NCBI GenBank assembly: GCA_020091685.1
Contig: CM034607.1
Coordinates: 2,176,944-2,240,943 of the forward strand
DNA length: 64,000 nucleotides
Direction: 5' to 3'
DNA from: Lutjanus erythropterus
Lineage: Eukaryota; Chordata; Actinopteri; Lutjaniformes; Lutjanidae
Shown here: piece after piece, positions 12,699 to 23,345 of the stretch
Layout: each line of letters opens with the position of its first letter
Position numbering within the stretch: the stretch's first letter is position 1
Made by a program: the position numbers and the translations under genes
The notes under the pieces: generated by a model
Told to the model about the DNA's origin: nothing
Databases searched by the model: none
Seen by the model: the letters and a program-made list of their open reading frames with translations, nothing else

Positions 12699-13013
12699 AA
12701 GGCTGCACGATATGTTAAAAATAAAGTCATATTGTGATTATTTTGGCTGTAATTGCAAATGCAATATGCAATTCAATTAGTGGGAATATTCAGTTTTGCA
12801 TTAAAATTTAAAAAATGCGATGATGTGATATACGTTGGGGTCTGTACCAAACAAACAACAAGATTTTTAGGTTGGTTGTTTGTTGTAAGGCTGTTTTCTC
12901 ACACATTTTTCCTTTTTAAAAAAAATTGTGATTCAGTTCTGGCACCGTGATTTGGGTATTTTACTTGGCTGTATTATGATTTCGATAATATTGCAATTAA
13001 TTGTGCAGCCCTT
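12699..13013. mobile_element. MITE with 9-bp target-site duplication
   Basis: The element begins aaggctgcacgatatg and ends attaattgtgcagccctt. The termini are inverted copies (aagg(g)ctgcac). It is flanked on both sides by gtcaagagt (12690-12698 and 13014-13022), a perfect direct repeat. A length of about 315 bp with no coding capacity makes it a non-autonomous DNA transposon. The 8-9 bp duplication suggests hAT-type mobilisation. It sits inside an older 'aagtcaagagtcgagtccc' repeat. Confidence 0.8.
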
Positions 13014-13022
13014 GTCAAGAGT

Positions 13023-13584
13023 CGAGTCCCAAATGGCTAGTGGGAAGTTGCCTTGAGTGCCTCACATCTGGCCCACCAAAGCTCCACATCTGGCCGTCAG
13101 AATGGCCACAAGTATTGCAATATTTATATATTTGTAGTATTAGTGGCGACATTCCTGGAAAAAACGTAAGTCAGTGCTGATGCAAACCGAACGTTTCCTC
13201 CTGCTGTAACGTCACATTAAAAACATTCAACCGACAAAACATGAGTTGATTTTGAAGAGGTCACAGAAAGTTCAATGTTTTTGTCAGTGAGTTTAGTGCT
13301 TACTGCTAATCGTTCATTAAAAACACTTCTATGTGTTTTCTGACAGCAGATCAGTTTGTAATATTTCAGAGTAAACAGTCAGGAGCAGCCACAGTTAGCT
13401 GTTAGATGAAGAGCTGACAGGCTGCACATCTCCAGCTTGTCAGCGAGGTAATCAACTTCCTTTCATTATGCCCTGCTGTTCACACACTTATGCCACGTGC
13501 AGCATAAATCAGATCACAGCTGCTCACAAAATGATGGAAAAAGGACAGTTATTGCCCCACTTCTTTATTAAAACCACTGGATTT
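13023..13584. other. Intergenic, no gene recognised
   Basis: Follows the MITE. The first 20 bases continue the older aagtc-type repeat. No exon, promoter or further repeat is visible. Confidence 0.5.
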
Positions 13585-13960
13585 TTTCTTGTTAATTTTT
13601 TTTTTACATCATTTTCATCTTGTTATGTCTTTTAAATCATTTTTGCCTGGTTATGTTTTAATGTTATTTTTGCCTTATGTCTTACATCATTTTCACCTTG
13701 TCCCATAGTTTTAATCTTGTTACATCTTTTCTGTTGTTTTTGCCTTGTTATGTTTTTTACATAATTTTAGCCTTGTTATGTAGTTTTTATCATGTTATGT
13801 TGTTAATGTCATTTTAGCCTTGTTACATAGTTTTTATGTCTTACATTGTTTTTATCTTGTTATGTTCATGTCATTTTTTGTCTTGTTACATAGTTTTTGT
13901 CTTGTTACAACTTATGTCTTTTACATTGTTTTTATCTTGTTATGTCAGTTGTCTGTAATA
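13585..13960. repeat. Second T-rich 'tcttgttatgtctttta' array
   Basis: Imperfect units of ttatcttgttatgt, ttttgccttgttatg and related words fill about 370 bases. The downstream flank 'tacactgatggatacaccag' corresponds to 'gcactgatagatacaccaag' after the 1455-1860 array, so the two are copies of one family rather than independent simple sequence. Confidence 0.7.
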
Positions 13961-14159
13961 TACACTGATGGATACACCAGGGCATCATCTTTTCTGTATT
14001 ATTGTTTCATCCATTTATTTTTAAATCAGCCTTGATATTGGGAAGCCAGTACATAATGACACAAAATAAAAGTAATCCCCTCAAGTGCATTATAACTAAA
14101 GTCAGAAGCCTGTTTGTATGTAAGAAGTAGAACATGCAGATATTTATGTTCAGACGTAG

Positions 14160-14262
14160 GAAGTAAAAGTAAAAAGTTGTCAGAAAAATGCCTGAAAAAT
14201 CTGTTTAAGTACAGTAAAAAAGTATTTGTCCTTTGTTACTTCCCACCTCTTCTCTGGATCTG
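14160..14262. repeat. 'aagtaca' fish interspersed repeat, partial
   Basis: The stretch 'gtttaagtacagtaaaaaagtatttgtcctttgttacttcccacctc' is the right-hand end of the widespread fish repeat whose left-hand part appears at 31120-31275 ('gtggtggacagtagtgaagtacatttac'). Confidence 0.55.
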
Positions 14263-16414
14263 TGAGACCCAGTGATGACCGTCTCTTTGGTGTGAATAGT
14301 AAAAGAGAAAAGAGACGGTGACGTCATCCTTCAGCGTCCCTGATCTATGGTTACATTCACCTGTCTAACTTGGAGACGCTGAGACCAACAGTGTGCTGCG
14401 TCTTAGCTGCTCCCCCTGCTCTCCTCTCACACTAATCCACTGTTAATTAGTCCACATCAAAGTGAGGAGTCCCGGCCAGAACTCTGGTACAGTTCCAGGA
14501 AGTCAGGCGGGCTGATATGGATGTTTGGGAACAAGTGACCCCTGAAGGCCCCCCCTGTCACTGTGCTAAAGCGTATTGGTCATCCTCCAGCTGAGGGCCA
14601 TGGGAAGAGGGAGAGGCTTAACCTGGCGTGCCAGCCAGCCCTGTGTGAGCTTTGTGTAATGGAAAATATACAGGGCCACCGGGCACGCCGCCATATTACT
14701 GTGGAGGAAGGATGCTGCAGATGCAGGAAGGGCACAGAACCAACTGTGCTCACACTCAGTCCCTGATGAGGACTTCTACTGTTCCATCCATCAGTTTATT
14801 GCCAGTGATGGTGAAAAATATACTAATGCATTCATTTTTAAAAAGTTTGGTTTTAAGTTCATGCACAGCTTATGAAAAAATGGCATAAATAACTCCCCAT
14901 TTGATATTCTTTTTGAGGTTGTTGGACTCTGAGCTGAGCATGCTGAGAAGCCAGTCTGCCCACATATTTCATTATCTGTCAGACAGTTACAGTATGTATC
15001 AGTTTCACCTCCGTTATGCCTGTCTGGTTGACCAGAATGAGGTGTGGGTGTGTATGGAAGTGTGTGTCACATAATTGAGATCCACCAGAGAGCCCAAACA
15101 GGAGACCTGAGTGAAAAGAAACGAGACCATAACGCTTCATGTGCTTCTCCCCCGCCCCTCCTCACCCATAATCCCCAGGCTTCATGTGTTTGTGCCTGGT
15201 ATTGTTCTCAGTGCAGACCCCGTCTGAGCCAGAACGGCCCCCACTCCTCCAAAAACACACAGAAAACAGAACTAGAGAGAGACTGTACAAAACTCCATTC
15301 AGCACTTTATTCTGTTAGCACTTTAATATGGCCTTGCTTTTATGCTAAGCTAAGCACAGATACCTGTATACCATCAAATCATAACAGTTATTTCAGGGCT
15401 TTTTTTGTACTTTTTAAACCCAAATTGTACCCACTAATAGCAAGCACTGAGACGTAAAGCACGTAAAAATATAGGCTATGTCAAATTGTTCAAAGAGACA
15501 TGTTACCTGGTACATACAGTATTTGTATATATTTTTATCTTGTTGGGGTTCCTTAACTGAGAATCCCTGGTATAGACAGGGATGGCAGAACACATATCTT
15601 TGTTTATTTAATATTTTGGTTTTTAGCTGCCAGTTCCTGCAATCCCAAGACCGTTGTATGTTCAATATTACAGGTCATGCAGGTTTACGATAATTAATGT
15701 ATTTGTATTTAGTATAGATGTAGAATCAGTAATCGATTCAGGCTCCAGACCCACCAGAAAGCCCAAACAGAGGAACAAAGTCCGTGTATGAAGTGGGGTG
15801 GATGGATAAACACAGGCCTTTCAACCAGGAAGGATCCCGCATCCTGTGAGAAACCAAAAGTAATAATAATTTTAAGTTACATAATGTTGTGTGTGTCAGC
15901 ATACTTATTTTAACCCAAAACCATGATCTTATCCTTAACCTGAGAAAGTAGTTTTGGCACCTATACCTATACAGACACTGAAGGGAACCTTGTTTATCAG
16001 TATGAGACACTGAGGGACATGACAAATCACTGTTGGTATTTGATGAACAGGGATGGGGACAGGTTATCTGTCCTGAAGTCTGAAGTCAATTCTGCTCACG
16101 TGCAAAGCTCAGGAGATTGATTATTTGGCTGTTGGCACCTGGCAACACTGCTCTCTAGCCTGACAGACTGAGTGAGTCCAGACATGGCTGTAACGTGAGC
16201 AGCACAGGTAGGACTGACTGATGTAAATGTCGGCAGTGATTACAGCCAGAAAGCTGCAAGTTGTCATTCGTGTGTTGGTTTTTGGGTCTTATATAGTGCT
16301 GGGGGACCTGTGAATCACTGAGACATATCCCACGTCCGCCCCAAAAAATCCTCAACACAGAAACAGTTTAACTCTTACACAACTCAAACTCCACAATTCA
16401 GTCTTATTCAATGA
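14263..16414. other. Intergenic, mainly single-copy sequence
   Basis: No coding exon could be supported. The part from about 14230 to 14720 is less AT-rich and non-repetitive, with a 'ggtgacgtcatcc' CRE-like site near 14318, so it is a reasonable place to look for a conserved regulatory element. The 137-codon frame at 15044-15457 has no domain, no splice context and Ser/Cys/Pro-rich low-information sequence. Confidence 0.4.
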
Positions 16415-17340
16415 TGTGTTTGATTTTTACTCAATTGTAGTGGAAAATATATTCTACAAGTTCAAACTCCTGGTTATTAAAACTTGTAACGGGTCAAACT
16501 CATAGTGATAATTCTAATTGATTCATCTAATTAATTTAGAAGGACTACAGAGTTGACATGTTATGGTTGAGACACATCTGATAGAAATATTATTGAATGA
16601 ATTTGTCTGAAAACAGAAAGTTTACCAGAGCTTGAGCAGCATTCCTGTCTTTTTTAAACCAGGAAGTGAGACAGGGGTCCTTAGGGTATAGCTGACCCTT
16701 TTCATTCCTGATTAAATCATGTTTTTGTAAAAAAATGTTGACAGAAATCTGGGACACAATTTTAAAGGGCCAACATTTTCATTAAATATATACTGTACAT
16801 TTTTAAACAAAGATGACCATAATAGCACATTTTTACACTTATGTTATCAGCAGGTATGTTATGGTTAGTTTTAGATTTTGAAGAATTTGAACCCATTTTT
16901 AAATTGTTTGAAGTTGTGAATTCTTGTCTGGGACAAGGCTGTTTTCTGGCACAGAGCAAGTTTAGAACTTATAAAAATAAAGCAAACAAAAACATTTCAT
17001 AAATAAATGATATATGTTATACATATAAATCTTTAAAGAATACATTTTCATTTAAAAATGGACCCAGAGTACTGGTATTACTCATTTTTTAAATGTCTTA
17101 AGGGTTTTTTAGTACAAAATAATTTGTTCCATTTCTTAAGAATGAGTGTACTACATAGTTCTCAGTTGTTTTCACATATTTTCAGCGACATGTAGAATGT
17201 GTTTAGAGAAAAATATTCTTTTACATCATTACAATAGGGTTCCATGCTTTCCAAAACAAGTGGGATCCTTTAACATTCCTTCAAAGCACTTTTGCCCCAG
17301 TTGTAAACTTCCCATGAGCTTCGGACCAGAAAATATGAAG
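16415..17340. repeat. Long interspersed repeat with partial copies elsewhere in the window
   Basis: Positions about 16415-16615 share long near-identical text with 63535-63725, including ctacagagttgacatgttat followed by ggttgagacacatctgatag. Positions about 16760-17040 share text with 41045-41300 in scin intron 7, including ttatcag(c/t)aggtatg, tagttttagattttgaag and tctggcacagagcaagttta. Together these indicate one family of at least about 0.9 kb. No coding capacity was recognised. Confidence 0.6.
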
Positions 17341-17374
17341 AAATAAGTCACTCAAGGCCCTTGAGTTAATTTAT

Positions 17375-17737
17375 TTGGAAAGGACAGATCACCCAAAAAA
17401 TCCAAAATCAGTATTTTTCCTCTGACCTGTAATTGCTATGTATCTGTCGAGATATTTTTCTGTCTGGGAGATATTGATATGGGACTAAATGGGACTCAGC
17501 TCTTGGTGCTCAAAGCACCAAAAAGAAGGAACGATTTTCTTTCTATAGTACAATCTACTGGCTTTCTTTCATTCCACTAGAAAGAAAATAGTTCCTACAG
17601 CTGTTCACAACATGTATGTGGATTATCTTGAGTAACTGGGTCATGATTATTGGAAAGAATCACTGCTGTTTTTCAAATGTATAACAGCATGCCAGAGGGA
17701 AAATATGGATTTTTGATTTTGATGTTTGACCTTTTAA
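17375..17737. mobile_element. Foldback element family 1, copy 1
   Basis: Left arm: aaggacagatcacccaaaa, then ttcctctgacctgtaattgc and gtgctcaaagcaccaaaaa. Centre: an inverted 'tttctttc...gaaagaaaatagttcctac' pair. Right arm: ggattatcttgagtaactgg, then gccagagggaaaatatggat and a degraded ttgaccttttaa. The arms are inverted copies, and the ends match the family's 'ttaaagggacagttcaccc' termini with mutations. It is shorter than the better preserved copies in scin. Confidence 0.65.
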
Positions 17738-18057
17738 TAGACTAAAGAACTATTTTCAAGATTGATAATGAACTTATACAATCATTCTTATGAACTTTTT
17801 CAACATAGATGTTAATTCTTGACAATATGTGTCGAAGATCCACTTACTCGCTTTCACTCACGCCTTCTTCTCTGTACAAGCGATCCATACAAAGAGAAGA
17901 GTGCAGAACATTTGGATTTTAAGCAGCATCATGCTGTGTCCCTTTGGATTCACAGGCAGCTAATATAAATGCATGCAGTGTTTCCCCTCCGACTATCTTT
18001 CATGATGATGCAACAAGCTCAAGTTTACGGTACTGAGAGTTTCAACTGGTTCACAGT
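17738..18057. other. Intergenic spacer
   Basis: No recognisable feature between the foldback element and the long open frame that follows. Confidence 0.4.
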
Positions 18058-18750
18058 GTGGTAGAACATGACTGTATAGCTGCAAAGGTCAGTGCTGTCT
18101 GTATGTCCTGCTCTGTTTTTTTCTTAGAACGCAGCCCTGACTCAGCCTTTTATCTCCTGTTGCTGGGAACTGCTCAGCTGCTACCTGATAAGACAAACAA
18201 AGAAAACGCCGACCACATCAGTCCTTTTGTTACTTTATTCCAAGTGAACAGAGTGGGCAAAACACATAAATATGAACACCCTGCCAGACAGAGAGGAAGA
18301 GTGAAACCTGGCAACAGTATCCAACGTATATTTTATGTATGTAAAACGCTTCTTTTGAAGCAATATTTCATTTCTTTCGGTTTCAGAATCATACAGAGAA
18401 TTCTGTCAGTGTCCTTTACAAAGTCTGGAAAAAGGACCAATAAAGTGCATTCAGACGACAGCTCCCCTGCTGAACATGTATCCTCAGATACAGGTGAGGC
18501 TGGCTCGGACGCCAGCCCGTCTCAAGGGGACGGACGCTCGACAGGCAGCCGAGGAATATTCCTGCTGAGCCAGCTGGGCCCGTCAATCAACACGACAGCA
18601 CAGGACACGTCTACAGGGAGCCGCGTCGCTGATGAAGTCACAGCCAAACAGTCTCACCCTCTGCAGACACCAACTGAGAGCTCCAGGGCTGTTGTTAAAA
18701 TCATCAGCTTTATGATTTACTGTTTTGGTGTAACCAGTTTCCCACCATAA
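18058..18750 (+). other. Long open frame of uncertain status
   Basis: A 230-codon frame stays open on the plus strand. It opens at GTG, and the first ATG in frame comes about 15 codons later. I recognise no domain. The second half is Ser/Thr/Gly/Asp-rich (for example SDDSSPAEHVSSDTGEAGSD) and more GC- and CpG-rich than its surroundings. Inside the frame a good acceptor (tttctttcggtttcag, ending at 18387) and a good donor (atacag|gtgagg, at about 18494) would bound an exon of about 107 bases. It could be part of a spliced lineage-specific gene or lncRNA, an exonised relic, or chance. No homologue is expected here from the human SCIN-ARL4A-ETV1 order. I do not call a gene. Confidence 0.2.
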
Positions 18751-18864
18751 GTGACTAGGTAGCAAACTACAGAACCTTTTATCACAGTTAATAATGCATT
18801 ACATGGATGACACTTCATGTTTACAAATAAAAGTAAAATTTTAGATGTTCTGTTTTTTCCTTCC

Positions 18865-19345
18865 TGATACCGATTTTGGTACCTGAACTTTGCAAATCAG
18901 TCAATCCCATATGCTGGATGCTGCTGAGAATTAGCAGGGTCCTGTTTCAAGAACAGCTGCAACCATTAATCCTATTAGATTAATTGCCAATTATTTTGAT
19001 AATCGGCTTAAGTAATTTTTTAAGAAAAAATGCCAGAATTCTTTGACTGAATATCTTTGGGTTGTGGGTAAAACCAGACATCAGACATCATTTTGATCTC
19101 TGGGAAACAACGATCACCATTTTTCACAGTGTTCTGACATTTTATAGACCAAACAACTATTAATCGAGAAAATAATCAACTGATTAACTGACTATAAAAA
19201 TAATCATTAGTTGCAGCCCCAGTTTCGGGGTTAATAAATTACATGATATCTGACTGGTGCATAGATTTGCATACTCGCTGATACCCAATCAAGCCGTATC
19301 GGAGGCATTTCTTATACTAGCATTGGTATCGGAACAACCTGAATT
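18865..19345. repeat. Nested repeats: 'tatcgg' repeat carrying a 'gctgcaac' MITE
   Basis: The outer parts (18865-18950 'gataccgattttggtacctgaactttgc' and 19225-19345 'gatacccaatcaagccgtatcggaggcatttc') form one fish repeat interrupted by a MITE at about 18950-19222. The MITE starts cagctgcaaccattaatcc, ends aataatcattagttgcagcc (inverted ends), and has 'gattaatcgagaaaataatc' type subterminal sequence. Other, more worn copies of the MITE are at 26475-26725 and 26800-27010. Confidence 0.6.
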
Positions 19346-19898
19346 AAAAATGGGACTAAAACTGAAGAAAATTTTGTCAGATTGAATCCATAGTTGTTAA
19401 ATAAAAGGCCATAAAATTAGCATGAGTGATAGATGGGTATTATTACTGGTTTATTTGTCATGCTAAGCTATTTGTTTAAGAGTTTGAGCTTGCTATTAGT
19501 GCCAGAAAATTAATGTTAGCTCACTAAGCTAACATTCCAAAATGTTTGAAAATCACTACACACAGCCCACTTGTTAGCTTGTTAGTCGTTAGCTCAGCAT
19601 CAAACCTCAATGCTAATTTGGCATTGCACCAAGGAACTAAAATTGTCAAGTAATAAATGTCACATCCTGTTTGCCTGTAAGCAAGCTAATATTCCTTAGC
19701 TAATGCTAGATAACTAGTTATCTCCTCAGGTAACAGGCAACGCAAATTCGGTGACTTAATTAAATGTTGATGGATAGAATAAAATAAATATTATCAAATA
19801 GATACTGGAGGATGATAATTGATATTTGTGAGCTAAACTTTTCAACATAATCAAACATTGAATGTTTTCTCTAAATTACCTGAACAGTATCATTGGCA
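19346..19898. other. Intergenic, no gene recognised
   Basis: AT-rich with repeated 'gctaa/ttagc' words (19450-19730) but no defined element. Confidence 0.45.
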
Positions 19899-19904
19899 TT
19901 TATT
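19899..19904 (-). terminator. Candidate arl4a polyadenylation signal AATAAA
   Basis: This is the first canonical AATAAA I find on the minus strand downstream of the arl4a stop codon. It implies a 3' UTR of about 1.2 kb. It rests on motif and position only; a non-canonical signal closer to the stop could be used instead. Confidence 0.35.
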
Positions 19905-19924
19905 TGCAAACATCGCTGGTTACT

Positions 19925-21070
19925 AGGGATCGACAGATTATCAATTATTTGGCATTTTTACCAATATCTCTTTAGATCAATTGATTTTAAAATGTGTTAC
20001 TGGCTCTGATTCAGCTGCCTCTCTGCGCCCCACCTACAACACTATCTGACTGAATACAGACTAATATGATAGGTATAACTGGTCAGACAGATTAATTGGT
20101 CCAGCTGTAATTAATTATCTTCAATCTGACTTACTTTCACTGTTACTTGTCATTACTAACTGCTGTATAAACAGTACATGTACATGACAGTGGTGCTCAT
20201 GTAGCAGAGGTAATGCATTAATTACTGCAAAAAAGGTCCCAGTCTGACAGGGAGGAACAGTCAGCCATACCCTGTCCTCAAAACACAGGATGTGTCTGCA
20301 TTGCATTCTGGTCTTCTGAGGAGAAACTGGACACCTCCCCTATTCTGCTGTTGACATCATTTTGGTATAAAGTGACAGCCCCTTCTGACACCGAAACTTA
20401 ATGTTAGATTGGACAGAGTGGCATTTTCTGCTTTCAGTGTGGCTGTGCTCAGAATATAGTGGGTCAACATCTGGTCACCAAACAATTAAATGATTGTTTC
20501 CTCACTGATGGCCATTTTGACCAGTGTTAACATGATTTTGGGCCATCCTGTTCTTACTGAATCATTACTCTTCATGTAAACTTCCGGACCAAACTCCGAT
20601 TGTGCAACATGGATACAAAATACTGTCACTGTGCAGACGCACCGTCTGCAGCCTCAACACAAGCTTTGGTAGAATACAAATATAAAGACTGATTGTTTTA
20701 GGACAGAGAAGCAGCACAGATTTTAACAAAGGACATAAAATAGACAAGTCTGAGCTCAATGTCCACTTTACAGAGTTCTGTGTAAACTTCATAGCTTGCT
20801 GCTGCTGGACAGCAGAATACTGGACTTCCTTTAGAAGGACTTGTTGCTGACAGGATGGTTGGCATCCAAAGTCCACAGGGCAAAATCAATGCCGCTGTCC
20901 TCTGTGGCAGCCAAACACTGGCTGACCTGAACAAACAGTTCCACTGGAGGGATCAAACTCAGCCAATGAGACTTCAAAGGGCAGCCCAATGACTTGTCCT
21001 AATGGACCGACAGATTGTCCTCAGCTCACAGGAGTTTTAGATCCAGCTCACGTTTGATAGCCTCCACTGA
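19925..21070 (-). other. Probable arl4a 3' untranslated region
   Basis: Non-coding sequence directly downstream of the arl4a stop. The stretch at 19925-20110 ('agggatcgacagattatcaa') looks like the common fish 'agggatcgaccgattatcgg' repeat, so the distal part overlaps repeat sequence. The proximal 400 bases (20600-21070) appear single-copy. Confidence 0.4.
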
Positions 21071-21673
21071 TCATCTCTTCTTCTTCTGCTGCCGCAGCAT
21101 CTTTCTCCTCTTCATGATCATGGCATGCAGCTTCTCCAGACCTTCCTGTAGTCCCTCACCGATGATTGCGCAAGCGGGCTGGAGGTGCCAGGGCGTGGCG
21201 CTGCTGAGCTCACCCAGAGCCAGCATGCTCTCCATCTCCGCAAGACTGAGCGAGTTCCTCAGGTCCTGTTTGTTGGCCACCACCAGGACTGGCACGCCCT
21301 GGTTCTCCGCCAGCCGCGTGATCTTATGCAACTCCGTCTTGGCCTCCTCAATGCGCTCAGCATCCACCGAGTCCACCACAAACACGATGCCGTCAGCGCA
21401 GCGCGTGTAAGAGCGCCACAGCGGACGTAGCTTCTCCTGACCGCCTACATCCCAGAAGTGGAAGGACGCCGTCCGCCGGCTACCCAGTGACACCTTGATT
21501 TTCTCCGTGTTAAAACCCTTTGTCGGGACGGTGTTCACAAACTCATTGAAGCGCAGGCGGTACAGTACGGTGGTCTTGCCCGCACAATCCAGTCCTAGAA
21601 TGACAATGTGGAGCGCCTGGAAGGACGGGAGGCAGGGGAAGATGGAGTGGTGATCTGATAATCCGTTCCCCAT
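21071..21673 (-). CDS. arl4a: ADP-ribosylation factor-like GTPase 4A
   Basis: A complete 200-residue protein in one coding exon, the same length as human ARL4A and nearly collinear with it. Visible GTPase motifs are the P-loop GLDCAGKT (27-34), the switch I region around PTKGFNTEK (50-58), WDVGGQEK (74-81, with the catalytic-position Gln79) and NKQD (134-137). It begins MGNGLSD, so Gly2 can be N-myristoylated. It ends in the basic [12 protein letters not shown] tail, which in the family serves as nuclear-localisation and membrane-binding signal. ARL4 proteins cycle to the plasma membrane, recruit cytohesin ARF6 exchange factors and influence actin. The ATG at 21673 is preferred because the upstream in-frame extension opens at TTG, not ATG. 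Teleosts may carry two arl4a copies (a/b); which one this is cannot be told from one locus. Confidence 0.96.
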   Translation of the reverse strand: MGNGLSDHHSIFPCLPSFQALHIVILGLDCAGKTTVLYRLRFNEFVNTVPTKGFNTEKIKVSLGSRRTASFHFWDVGGQEKLRPLWRSYTRCADGIVFVVDSVDAERIEEAKTELHKITRLAENQGVPVLVVANKQDLRNSLSLAEMESMLALGELSSATPWHLQPACAIIGEGLQEGLEKLHAMIMKRRKMLRQQKKKR

Positions 21674-21732
21674 CTTGGTAGAAGGAAGGATGGTCACCAA
21701 ATATTGACGGGGCTGCTTTTATTCCACAGGGA
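21674..21732 (-). other. arl4a: arl4a 5' UTR part of the coding exon
   Basis: A minus-strand acceptor ggctcctgctgcag|tccctg sits 59 bases before the start codon, preceded by a pyrimidine-rich tract. This matches the known ARL4 gene layout, in which the whole coding region lies in the last exon. Confidence 0.5.
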
Positions 21733-22923
21733 CTGCAGCAGGAGCCTGAGGGGGGGTCAACACAGTATGCATAATGAGTCAAAGCACACAAACCGCTCTC
21801 CATTGCTTTACAAAAGACCAAACAGCCAACAAGTGAATATATCCCCCCTCTCCCTTTGGACTACACATCCTCACATTATCCTGGCTCTGAGAGATGAATG
21901 AGAAATAAAACAGCAGGGTGGATGGCAGCCCATTTGCACATGTAGCGCCACAGCAGCCAGCAGGGATTTCATACGCTAATTTCTATTCAGTCCATGACTC
22001 AGTAAACAACAGGATGGAGGCTTTTGAATTCTACCGAAATCTCAGATCCAACCCATCATCATCCAGTGTTCAGGTATCACAGGATGGATGGCTGTTTTAA
22101 CCACAGAGCACATTGACATGGAGATGTAGCTTTAAAAAAAGGTGTTGCTCGGCAACATAGACTCCTGTCTTATGCTGAAAGGACAAGGCGAAATTCCATT
22201 TTGAAAATCTATAAATTAATAAATCTTTGCTCATAAGCACACGCAAATAAGTCGCAAAACACGATTCAACAGTAATGACAAACAATTAACATGTTCTGAT
22301 TGATTCGGCATATGTATGGTTCGCATTCAATTACTACATTGCATTGCAATCGTGACTTTTATAATTGCTCTCCGGCAGCCGCTCCCGCCCTGCCCACTGC
22401 AAATCGCCTGAGGGAGATCAGGACACTGTAAACAGGTGAATTATCAAAGTGGACATGTAATTGTAATTAAGCACGAATTGGTGTATTAAATTTGAACCGA
22501 ATTTAACACTAATCACTAAGGATTAAATAAATGTATCTAGTCAAATCAAGTATGACAGGTAAAGCTAGCTTGACAGTCAGCCGCTTTAATTTGCGAGATT
22601 TTCAAATGGAGCCTGGCGTGCAGGTCCCTCTCGGTCACAGCACACCGGGCTCGAGCCAACAAGTGTTGAAAAATGACAAAAGTTAAACAGGCTTTAATGG
22701 GCCCAGTGTGGCCGACAGTCAGGCTTGCACGGTTATTTGCGTATAATTAATGAAACGGAACGTTACCTGACAGCACAGAGGGATGGTTAACGGTATTTCT
22801 CTCATTCATGGAAATTAACATAATTTCAGCCGCCTGTAACGTTAAATGTCAACCTGACAGCAGGTATCACGATGTGTTTTAAGCTGGCAAGCATCAGTTA
22901 CACAACGGTCGTATCAAACTTAC
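21733..22923 (-). other. arl4a: Probable arl4a intron 1
   Basis: Bounded by the donor tgtgaag|gtaagt (exon end 22924) and the acceptor at 21732. About 1.2 kb of mostly single-copy sequence with a moderately GC-rich part at 22360-22420. No coding exon inside. Confidence 0.5.
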
Positions 22924-23045
22924 CTTCACACACAATGATAGTCCATTCCACACTGAAAGTATGTCCATCAGAGCCGTGTCCCCGCTTCTGTCTCTGTTCA
23001 TGTCCTCAGACCTACTGAGACTTCCAGCTGTAAGGACTCCTCTAT
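22924..23045 (-). other. arl4a: Probable non-coding first exon of arl4a
   Basis: The 3' edge is a strong donor (aag|gtaagt at 22924). The 5' edge is a guess, placed just downstream of promoter-like motifs. It contains an ATG at 23001 opening a 38-codon upstream frame that, after splicing to 21732, stops at 21694, which is 20 bases before the arl4a start codon. Confidence 0.45.
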
Positions 23046-23057
23046 CTATTCCTCAGC

Positions 23058-23095
23058 GGCGCCAAGCGACACACTGTAAACAATATGACTTCCGC
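23058..23095 (-). promoter_or_regulatory. Candidate arl4a core promoter motifs
   Basis: On the minus strand, within 40 bases: gcggaagt (ETS-type core, 23095-23088), tgtttac (forkhead-type, 23082-23076) and cttggcgcc (E2F-like, 23066-23058). They lie just upstream of the predicted first exon and no TATA box is evident. Assignment is by motif and position only. Confidence 0.4.
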
Positions 23096-23194
23096 TAACG
23101 TTTTTCAAAATAATGCCCCTGCTGAGCGACTGCGTTTCAGCCAATGTGAAAAAAATATAACGAGAAACCTTCTCGAAATAATAAATTAGTATCT

Positions 23195-23249
23195 CAAAAT
23201 AATAATGATTATTATTATTTTAAGATATTATCTAATCATTCTGAGTTAA

Positions 23250-23308
<59 letters not shown>

Positions 23309-23345
23309 TTATTTTATTTTTATTATTATTATTAGTATTATTATT
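23195..23345. repeat. (ATT)n microsatellite
   Basis: A near-perfect tta/att run of about 65 bases (from about 23245) is flanked by imperfect ttattatt and ttattttattttt sequence. Confidence 0.9.

Noticed and set aside
12753..12950. 65-codon frame
   Set aside because: Falls entirely inside the non-coding MITE at 12699-13013.
15044..15457. 137-codon plus-strand frame
   Set aside because: No conserved motif, no acceptor/donor arrangement, composition like random sequence.
1..21000. Search for etv1 ETS-domain exons, the gene expected beyond arl4a
   Set aside because: No frame with ETS-domain residues was seen on either strand, so the gene must lie outside the window.
21674..21700. N-terminal extension of ARL4A (nine extra residues)
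   Set aside because: The extension opens with TTG, not ATG, and would hide the MGNG myristoylation start conserved in ARL4 proteins.
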